This document shows positions 55,901 to 64,000 of a stretch of 64,000 nucleotides of DNA, in pieces. Every line of letters starts with the position of its first letter. Position 1 is the first letter of the stretch. The translations under genes and the position numbers were made by a program. The stretch spans positions 8,370,001 to 8,434,000 of the forward strand of contig OY294070.1 in the NCBI GenBank assembly GCA_958510875.1. The letters are read 5' to 3'. Source of the stretch: Endomychus coccineus. Taxonomy: Eukaryota; Arthropoda; Insecta; Coleoptera; Endomychidae. The notes beneath the pieces were generated by a model that was not told the origin of the DNA, ran no database searches, and was given only the letters and a program-made list of their open reading frames with translations.

Positions 55901-58900
55901 ATGGTCGTTGGATTGGAAGAAGAGGTCCTATGGAGTGGCCTGCCCGATCTCTTGACCTGAACCCTCTGGACTTCTTCTTGTGGGGACATCTTAAGTCCAA
56001 GATTTTTGTGACTCAGCAACAAAATTAATTGTTGGCGAAAACGATTTTATCAAATTTACGTTTTTCATACACCGTTGTAAAGAGGCTTCCAAGACCTTTC
56101 AAATTACGTATCATTCAACCCTTCTCCCATATTCAATTATGAGGGGTTGAAGCGCCCCCTATTAGGGGGTTGCTCGTTCAAGCCTCAAATATACGTCATA
56201 AGATGTCCCCCAAAAAAAATCATTCGACGTGTTTCGGGAGATTTTTCCACTCACTATGGGATAAGAAATATACGGGGTAGCTCGTCTCAAATGGAACACC
56301 TTGTATAAATCGAAAATTAAATCAGACATTTTTTCAAGAAGATAAAATATTTATTTGAAATAGGTTTCCCTAATATACAATATAATTAATTACAGGGTGT
56401 TTATGAAGTACTTTAGAGGGTGAATCTTTGACTAATTTTAAGATAAAAACTTCATAGGAACATGGTTTCGCAACGGCTTAGTTCTTGAGATACAGGGCGT
56501 CCAAAAGAAAAATGTATCTCATTTTTGATTATATTTTTGTTCAATAACATGGCAATTTGACGAAATTCGGGATACTGGGAGTATTAATGATGAGAAACTC
56601 AAATATTTACTTGGTTTTTATTTAATGTTAGAGGGCGCCACATAGTGTTGTGCTTGCATTGAAATAACCATAACTTTTTTGTGTCACACTGTATGTAATT
56701 TTTGACTAAACAAACTTATTCTAAATTTAATTTTAGATACAAAAGGTAGTTCTATTATTTGTCGCTGAAAGCAGCCGTTTTGGAAAAAAAACGGGTTTAA
56801 AGTTAAACCTGCGTTGGAGTTTTGTTTTGAATTTTGAAAAATAAATGATAAAATGTGTCTTTTATTGATTTATTGTGATCAGACTAACTTAGATCATTTA
56901 CAAGAGTAAGACTAAAAAGTTCCCCTTAACGTCGATTGACAAACTCTTTCGAATATACCTTATGTCTAATTAATAATGGCACACGATTCAAATATCATGT
57001 TTCTTAGATCCTGTTCATTTTGGACTGCACTTTAGTTTCGTTGCCTGCCGATTTCTGGATGAGAATTACCCTAACAGTTGAATAGGAAGAGCGGGTCCGC
57101 AAACCTGGCCTCCCAGATCACCTGATTTTAATTTTTTGGATTACTTGACGTCACTAGTTTACAAAATTCCAGTCCAAAATGAGCTGGGTGTCTTTGTCGA
57201 GTCTATGCAGCTCATAGACCGTCCATTTCGCCACTCCAAAATAGTGAAAGAGGACTGGAACGGCAAGCAATTTGTTGCAGTCGCCTTGTTCTCACTCGAA
57301 AGTTTGGAGGGCCAAATCTTTCGTACAAGGTTTATGTAATTGCTGTGGAGAGCCACCTTTATCTTGAAAGCGTCATAATTAGGACGCTTGTTCAAATCCC
57401 AGTTATCGATAGGTCTCTCCCGCATCAAGACATCTTCCGGCAAGCTGCATATACTCGTGCACTTCCGGAGATCGTGTTCTCCTCATGAAACACCGCGCCC
57501 TTGTCCAATCCCAACTTCACGCTACGGAGAGTTTGATGGAGTTTTTTTCCCAGAAGCATCCAGTTTCAGATCTTCCATGTAATAAAATTGGTGATCTGAT
57601 GCCTTCGGTCGTTCGGGGGTCCAGAATAATATCCCAGAGTCCGTTTAACGCAATTGAGAGCGGCAGCAGCGAGATGTTGAACAAGAGGGAACTCAAGGAG
57701 TTTCCTTGGAGAACACCCGTCTTGAATGTTACCAATTCTGTCAAGACTCGTAGTGCGCCTGATGTGATGGCATAACGAGTCTTCCAGAGTGGAAACAGAT
57801 GTTCTTCTATGCATCTCACTAGTGGTGTTGGTACCGTAAGATATTGGAACAAGTATCAGATGCCTTGCGGTAGTCAATCCAGGCCATGGAAAGGTTGCGT
57901 CTGTAAAGTATGGAATCCTGAGTGATAGATCTATCTATCACCAAGTACTCCCGGCAACCCTCCATGGCTTTCTCAGCCCATATGCATCTCACTAGCAGGG
58001 TGGGTACCGCAAGGCATTGGAACAAGTCAGGAATATATATTTATACCTCAAACCAGCGGAATTTATGAAATACGGATCTATTGGAAAGATATTTATGCAA
58101 TAAAAATAAATTGAATTAAATGCACTTGCACAAATGCCTCCTCCCAAACATTTTAACGGCACTTTTTTTTCAAGACTTATTCGGTTTCTGGGACGCTATT
58201 AGATTCTTGTGGCAAAAAAAAACGAGCACTCACCTTCTCAAACGTTCCATCTATCGACAAAATGGGTGCCCTTGGGTCGGAACCTACTCGCAGCCCATGT
58301 GGGTACCCTCTAACGCTCAGATTGAGGTAGAGTATCTTGGCTCCTTTTTCCAACAGATTAAACTTCGGATACAGTTGATAGACGGCCGCCTCCTCATTAC
58401 CCCAATACAGATGCGATTCCCTCCATTCGTTCGGAGCGGCGATACAGAACAAAGCCCCCGAATCGGCCTTAACCAGCACCAATGTGGGACCCTTGTAGTT
58501 CATCGTATGGTGCAAGTATCTATTAGCTCCAAGTCCCATGTCGTCAGAGTCGTAGAGCATGATCCAATGCGATGGGATCGAACACATCAAACGAGACATG
58601 AATGCAGCGCTGTTTAAGCCGTTGCTCGGAGTGGGAGCGTGTCTTGGGAGGGAGTAAAGTGGTGGGAGGGCGCTGGCCAATAGCCACGACATGCTCATAT
58701 TTAGCAAATGTGGATGTACTGCTTTGCCTGGAGCAAAAGGTGGGGGTTGTTCTAAAACAGGTGTTGCCAATTCCAGCCCTGCAGAAATATAATTATATAA
58801 AGACGTGTTAGGTTAGAACTTGATAAGAAACATCGAACAATTAAAGACATCTAACAAACATGTAACATGGAATACGTTCAGCACATTCCAAAAAAAAAAA

Positions 58901-61900
58901 CACTGATTTAGGTAATACCTAAGATATTTTTTCCCGGGAGGTCGTGCGGTATAGATATTTTTGGTGGATAAAACCCTATTTTCTATGTGCCAACAAAACT
59001 CCAGCATAACTATTATTGACGGCAAATTACCACTGGTGGTGACATTATGTCTTTGTAGCCCAAAATAGTAGCAATAACTCAAATTGGTTATGTATCTGAG
59101 CACTTTCCCATAATTTGATGAGGGGAGTCAAGAAAAATTCTTATTTTGATTTACGCCATTGATTCTAATGCTTCAGAGTTATTATACTTCAGACGATATT
59201 CAAATACAATTAAAATTACTTAACGGTAGGTAGCAAAGGATTAAATTGATTTTGGGCGTTTGTAAGAAACATTTGTCTCTTCAACTACGGGATCGCCTAA
59301 TTAGTAATTAGAAACTGTCTTTATAGTTGTTGGATTCGTTAAAATTAGTACACTTGAACTTCTTAAAAATGTATATGCGTGTAGACTAATTGTATGTAAA
59401 AGTGAGGATGAAATCATAGTACCGGGATATCAAAAATTATCTTGGTCGAGGGTGGTTGTGGAATCTAAAACGTGTGTCTTACTTTACGTTTGAAATAATT
59501 ATGTCATAATTAATTTGAAGTTTCTAAAAGTGCGAAATTTCGCAATTTTATACGAATATTGTAACACTCACAAGTCTTTAGCGCTTTGGACTCCGGGATT
59601 TTCACGTGGCCTATCGAAATTAGAAGGTTCGAATTATCTAAAAACATAATTGCATGAACGCCAGACGTCCTATGTAATTAGCTACGAACGAAATCATTTT
59701 GACATATGCCTTGAGGAGCTCGCTGCGCGTAAGTTAGAGTTTATACATTTTACCTCGGTCTTGTCGATTTGGGGCCGTTTCTTGCCCCGTGCGACCGGCG
59801 CCAGTTGTAATAAAGTGTTTTTGGCTATGGGCCGCTAGCTTTTACCCGCTTCGTGTACATTTTAGTCGCGAGAAAATTTCCTTTGGTACGTCGCACGTTA
59901 GACGCGCGTAGCTGAGATCTGAGAATAGCTCAAACTGTTTTAATTAAATTTTCCTATTTAATGGACATTTATCGAAAAAAGAAGGGCCGTCGGGCACGGT
60001 CCGATACTAAATCTAACTACATGGAGCGAAAACGGCACGCGAAAAGTCGTCGTAAAGCCGTATTAGGTACAACCAGTTTGCACTTCTCTAACTCGCGTGC
60101 TACGGGCTTCTCACGTGAACGTCATTCGATTTACGGAAAATTAACTATTTCAAAACAGTTTTTGACCTGGATTGTGGCTATCACGACCTCTGAAAAGGTT
60201 CAAAGTTAACATAATTATTTCATAATTTGTAGGTCATTATTGTTTTACAACTGAAATAAATAGGTATGAAATTTGTAGGTTATTGATGTCAGTGTGACAG
60301 TGACATAGTTATTTCAAACGTAAAGTAAGACACACGTTTTAGATTCCACAACCACCCTTGACCAAGATAATTTTTGATATCCCGGTATTTTTAGTGGATA
60401 CGGGTGATTATTTCTTATCATTAGTGTCTAGATGACGCCACATTACGTTTGTAGTATGCGTTCAGGCCTTGTGTATAGAGGGTATTGCTATCTTTGTCAA
60501 AACCAGGAATATTTCATTAAAACAGTTTGCAACACTTCCCAACGTTGGCGGATAAATCGGTTATTCAATTGACATGACAATTCATATCTTTGTTGTGGAT
60601 CTAAATTTCGATACAATCAAATTTCAGAAGTTCAGTTCTCCTCAGGACTGTAATTTTACCTATATTTAAGTTGTGTGCTGTGTAAACTGTGACAAAGTTA
60701 TCCGCAATAATAAATCAAGAACAACTTGGAAATAGAGGGTCATCTCTTCCCATCACTGCCGTTAGGGACAGAGTTGGTGCAGCTTTACAACTGAATGTCT
60801 CAACAGTTGAAATAAAATCGCAGATAAAAAAGGAGAGGTTGGATCGAGTGTAGAATAGTGGTTAGATCTAAATTTAACGCTTTCTTAGACAAATAAGATG
60901 TGTTTTCTGTTGTTTTAGTTGCAGATAATGTGATAGTTACAATTTGTGAAGTGAATAAATTTTGTGTTATTGGTTAATGTGCAATATTTAAAGGAACTCT
61001 AGTGTCTAAAGGAGTAAAGTGATATTATTATTTCAATGTGGTTGTCCAATAAGCTGGAGGGGGAGTATATATAACATGTGAATTTATTTTCATGTTCATT
61101 AAGGTTTAGGTTTGTTGCATTCAAAAACCTTGATAACCTGGTCAACCGCACACCAATGTATCACATGCTGCTATGACGTCTGTCTTATCACGAACAGGCT
61201 ACATATTTTTATTGTTTCATTTTAGTTCCAACTGGGATTCATGATTATCCAATAATTAGCAACATACTCTTACGAAAATATAACAGATTCATCGGAAATG
61301 TTAAATTTTTAATGGCTGCTGTCACTAAAATTATTTACTCAAGAGCATGTGTCTTGTATGATTCAAAATATCATTTGAATCATCCACAGAAAGACATCAA
61401 TCAACAACCTTTTCAAACACAAATATCGCGCACTGATAATGAACTTCACAGTTAATTTTTTCCCTCTAATTTGAATTGTCTGGCTATCTTATCAAGCTGC
61501 AAAATATGGCTTAGCCAAAACCTTGTTGATCAGAAATTTATAATTAATAGTCAAGGCCCTTACCTGGAGATGTCCAGATGATATTAAAAAAACCAACATA
61601 TCCTGTAAGCACTCAGTTTTTTAATGACCTGAGGACTACAATTAAAACGATGACTGACATAGAAGATAAGCAGAATTACGCCACAAACAACTTTCAAAGA
61701 ATCACTCAAATCATTGAATTAATTGCCAGAAATTAAAAATTAATTAGAACAATTAAAAGTCCTATTAAATATGGAATTTTATGGATTTGTGAAAACGTAT
61801 TAAGAATGATTTTAGTATTAAATTCTGAAAACGTAAGACAGTACAAGAGCCAATAAGACAGACCAGATATTAAATGAATATCACACTTAAAAGCAGCTAA

Positions 61901-63309
61901 CATATTTGATATATGACTAATTTTTGCCAATCAAAAGCTTCGTCAGCGACTAAGTACCTATTGGAAGCAATACATAGTCACTTCTACTTACGCCAACTTT
62001 CTCTTAATCGTTTACCTTGCTCAAAACTATCATTGTCCAGACCTATGTAACAAAAATGATAATTACAAGTAAGCCTAAGAATATTTCACAACTATGCACT
62101 TCTATTGTTAAAATATCGGAAAAGTACTCGAGTTAGATGGCCATCATTCTGTATCGAAGATTAGGTCTGATTTAAAACAAGCATACAGAGAGAGAATAAT
62201 AAAGATTATTATAACTGTTATTGTTAACACAGACCTGAGGCTAAATTTGGCTCAAGTGACTCCTGAAGTGTACGGTAAGATGTGGCCAAAGAATGGACGA
62301 TGAATCTATGTAAAGGTTGCAGCAATCTCGGACAGTTATCTTGAAGCCAGTGCGACACGTATGATACAGAAAGGGAATTCTTGACATGAAAACAACTGTC
62401 CACTACGGCTTTCAAGGTTTTTGAGATCGATAAACACATCTGTGGTCCTTCCGAATAATGATCCATACTGATGTGGTAAGCACACATCAGCAAGGATTTC
62501 AAAGCTTCAGGGGTTATCGTATCGTTGTTGTTGTCTTGACAGTGCGTTGAAAACATCTTAACCAACAAATCTCCTATCGTAGTGTTGCTAAGTATCTGGA
62601 ATTCGTAGATTTGAATTAAAATTATCACATCTTTATCCTAAAATATGCGGTTTTGTCAAACACATTTAATTACAAGAACTTGAAGAAATAATGAAAGATA
62701 GCAATATAATACCGATCTATGTTTAGAGAAATGCAAAAACTTTGTACCTGTAAATATTTATCACATTGTTGCATAAATGCTTGAGTACCAATATGTTTTG
62801 CCTTAGATTGCGATAATTGATGAAAGTAACAGAATAACTTTTCAGCCAGTATTGGATATCTTGGGAATAAGTATTTCTGAAATCAAATTTCCTATTCAGC
62901 TATTCAATTTTCATTTGAAAAATAGAAACTTACCGTAAATACATTTAGAGTAATTCCATTTACTCCGTCTTCAACAACAGCTTTACTGGCCAAAATCTTC
63001 AACAGAAAAAACAACTAGAATGCTCATATTTTTCATATATGTGGTTATGATTGTTTTGTTTACTCTATTCATTTAATTGAGGTATACTGATTTTATACGA
63101 AATATATATCTGCTGTTTCAATGTATTACCTTTCCCAATTTTTGTAAAGATTGTAGATTGGTTGTATTTTTTTCACGAATATCATTTCCAGACAAAGTTC
63201 GACCAACACTTGCTTTACGAGGACCGTCAACTTCTGGAATCGTTTCTGTTGGTGTAGTTGCTGGAGACTTTCCATGTTTGTTGTTGAGATGGCCTTGATG
63301 ATTCCCCAT
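52967..63309 (-). CDS. Meak7: TLDc-domain protein, MEAK7/TLDC1-like, six exons
   Basis: Exons on the minus strand: 63309-63130, 62996-62934 (or from 63014), 62876-62748, 62637-62235, 58778-58234 and 53179-52967. Phases close to 510 aa (516 with the alternative acceptor). The N-terminus MGNHQGHL fits N-myristoylation, as in human MEAK7 and fungal Rtc5. Exons 2-4 encode a helical region. Exon 5 begins the TLDc domain: CSIPSHWIMLYDSDDMGLGA, KGPTLVLVKA, APNEWRES, LYLNLSVRGYPHGLRVG. Exon 6 completes it with HTIEVWGCGD and adds the tail DWLDHPDRYLLELAGRPQY. MEAK7 is a lysosome-associated mTOR regulator and TLDc proteins also bind V-ATPase; the function here is inferred. Introns 4 and 5 are several kb, full of transposons. 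Confidence 0.85.
53618..55497 (+). mobile_element. hAT transposon, complete ends, dead transposase
   Basis: Terminal inverted repeats are CAGTGGCGGC and GCCGCCACTG, and the perfect 8-bp target duplication CTTGGAAG lies at 53610-53617 and 55498-55505. The transposase is plus-strand and broken. Residual parts include EAPPAKRRKTYNL and FSDLHELKFFD (54418-54804) and the C-terminal dimerisation region PQFYKLLCLTVTISVT, SASVERSFSTLKRIKTYM (54916-55224). At 1880 bp it has lost the N-terminal half; it is an internally deleted, non-autonomous copy. The ends match the truncated hAT at 22075. Confidence 0.93.
55735..56022 (-). pseudogene. IS630/Tc1-mariner transposase C-terminus, internally inverted
   Basis: The minus strand (about 55905-55735) reads PENLNELRQRIVNERRQITP and ends LYYCMEVNGGQFEHLI. 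The segment that should precede it, GPMEWPARSLDLNPLDFFLW, then GHLKSKIFVTQ, lies on the plus strand at 55920-56020. The two pieces of one transposase therefore face each other inside the fold-back loop. The SPDLNPLDFFLWG block is typical of insect members of this superfamily. Confidence 0.8.
56397..57000. mobile_element. Partial element with ACAGGGTGTTTATGAAG end
   Basis: Starts like the fold-back elements (ACAGGGTGTTTATGAAGTAC) and contains ATACAGGGCGTCCAAAAG and GTTAGAGGGCGCCACATAG words, but no matching right arm is seen. Probably one arm of a broken element belonging to the transposase fragment that follows. Confidence 0.55.
57020..57200 (+). pseudogene. IS630/Tc1-mariner transposase fragment
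   Basis: Plus strand: WIGRAGPQTWPPRSPDFNFL-like sequence followed by DYLTSLVYKIPVQNELGV, corresponding to the RSPDLNPLDFxLWGxLKxxVY block of insect transposases. A frame break precedes it. About 55 codons survive. Confidence 0.75.
57445..58025 (-). pseudogene. R2-type non-LTR reverse-transcriptase fragment
   Basis: Minus strand, in order: YRRNLSMAWIDYRKASD (palm motif with the catalytic Asp), a partly duplicated VPTPLVRCI region, ITSGALRVLTELVTFKTGVL and QGNSLSSLLFNISLLPLSIA, matching the VKTGVLQGDSLSPLLFxxxLxPLS block of R2-clade elements. The repeated (V)PTxLVRCI and GTxxGTxxGxxA-type segments at 57800-57870 and 57975-58020 show a short internal duplication of about 165-170 bp. Stops and frameshifts show it is dead. 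Lies in TLDc intron 5. Confidence 0.8.
59420..60387. mobile_element. Inverted-repeat element with unrecognised cargo (~970 bp)
   Basis: The left arm (59420-59510) begins TACCGGGATATCAAAAATTA and the right arm (about 60298-60387) is its near-perfect complement over about 90 bp. The ~790-bp interior is visibly richer in GC and CpG than its surroundings. It contains two plus-strand frames: 59650-59838 (62 aa) and 59961-60209 (82 aa, very basic N-terminus with MERKRHAKSRRKA). Neither is recognised. It may be a non-autonomous transposon or one carrying captured sequence. Lies in intron 4 of the TLDc gene. Confidence 0.75.
60388..62234. other. Rest of TLDc intron 4
   Basis: AT-rich. Around 61250-61740 several open stretches look like degraded retrotransposon coding sequence (for example IISNILLRKYNRFIGN on the plus strand) but I cannot name the family. 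No cellular exon seen. Confidence 0.35.
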
Positions 63310-64000
63310 GGCTGGAAAATAAATTGAAGACAATCCAAAATTTTACAGAGGAGCCATTCTGTAAATGCACACACAACACAATCAAAATTATCTGAAACTT
63401 AACTACGATGATCAGCTGTTACGGACTCAAAAAAACCGGTACGATCCTGATTGACAAGATAAACATACTAAATTAGCGTATAGTTGTTCTGTGATTTTAG
63501 TCGAATCCGCTTAAGAGAGCACACCATCTCGAAATAGTATCTTATTGGACCACTGACAGATCTCTCTTATAATAGAGGTCATTGAATTGTCAACAATGAT
63601 ATCATTTATTCCCTGATATGACTAATATTCTAACTAGTGAATTTCGATCCGATCGGGAATGGTCTATTCGTGCTCATACAAATTCGTATCAGTGTGCGGT
63701 CTGATTCAACCATAGAAAGGTTTACGGATTCAAACGCTAACGCTACTTTGTCGAACAAATTTTCAAGTCGAACGCAAAACTAGAACTTTATAAGGGGAAT
63801 AAGGGGATGAACCTCAGCCTCAGACCAATACATATTTTTTTATTAGTCAGAGTGATGAACGATGATCCTACTACCTCTAGAAATTCTGATGTTCCAAATT
63901 TAACTGCCAACTTTTCCGATTAATTTCAGAGCTATAGAAATTAGTTTATCTTGGAAATACATCACCTGTAATTAGTCCGCTGCATTTCCTTCGTGAATTT
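63310..64000. promoter_or_regulatory. 5' flank of the TLDc gene
   Basis: The region upstream of the minus-strand start at 63309, so it holds its 5' UTR and promoter. No TATA box recognised. A plus-strand frame at 63077-63298 is the antisense shadow of exon 1. Nothing else is seen to the end of the window. Confidence 0.4.

Larger units (their letters stand above)
53398..56304. mobile_element. Fold-back element interrupted by a hAT
   Basis: The left arm (53398-53617, continuing 55506-55575) starts ACAGGATGTTCCATCTCAGA and pairs with 56028-56304, which ends TGGAACACCTTGT. Shared blocks: AACGAGCAACCCCCTAATAG, TCCCGAAACACGTCGAATGA, ATACGTCATTTGAAAGG-like and CGGTGTATGAAAAACGTAAA. Without the hAT the element is about 1.0 kb with ~290-bp arms. 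The central part carries rearranged transposase sequence. It lies in intron 5 of the TLDc gene. Confidence 0.9.

Noticed and set aside
58120..58617. 165-codon plus-strand open frame
   Set aside because: It is the antisense shadow of TLDc exon 5, whose minus-strand translation has clear TLDc motifs and splice sites.
59650..59838. 62-codon frame in the inverted-repeat element as a confident gene
   Set aside because: Too short and unrecognised; kept only as part of the cargo description.

Overview
The window is nuclear DNA of an animal, almost certainly an insect. It is AT-rich, the genes have many short GT-AG introns, and the repeats are those of arthropod genomes: mariner, hAT, non-LTR, Penelope-like and LTR elements, plus many fold-back elements ending in ACAGG-type sequence. 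A beetle is a plausible guess, but the sequence alone does not prove the order. There is no bacterial operon, CRISPR array or intact virus.

Seven cellular genes could be assembled exon by exon with consistent splice phases. On the + strand: the last exon of a ten-finger C2H2 protein (2548-3616); a complete five-exon Tex261 (4605-5641, 196 aa); a three-exon Myb/SANT-like trihelix protein (12743-13702, 223 aa); a five-exon THAP protein (15235-20316, 396 aa) whose last intron holds a LINE; and a six-exon ELOVL fatty-acid elongase (32933-43040, 274 aa, ending in a dilysine KKEN signal). On the - strand: a short membrane peptide (14404-14622) head-to-head with the THAP gene; a probable two-exon C2H2 gene (29148 to 21077) with a 6.8 kb intron; and a six-exon TLDc protein resembling MEAK7 (63309 to 52967, about 510 aa).

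The rest is mostly mobile DNA, much of it nested inside introns. It includes two solo LTRs (459-1168 and 27019-28060, the second with a 4 bp target duplication and a 185-bp tandem array). There are at least six fold-back elements (9621-10926, 25015-28386, 46336-47266, 49661-50087, 50243-51362, 53398-56304). A complete but decayed hAT with a perfect 8 bp target duplication (53618-55497) sits inside the last of these. Two copies of a palindromic MITE lie 42 kb apart, a mariner is split by a LINE, and LINE, R2-like and Penelope-like fragments are scattered throughout.

The most unusual features are a hammerhead-ribozyme-like motif in one of two inverted terminal repeats flanking a Penelope-like fragment (33754-33797), the core of which is deleted from the partner repeat; an ER retrieval signal encoded by an 8-nt final exon; and a fold-back element at 59420-60387 carrying unrecognised sequence. 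The genes have no obvious shared pathway; they are independent housekeeping and regulatory genes separated by transposon debris.
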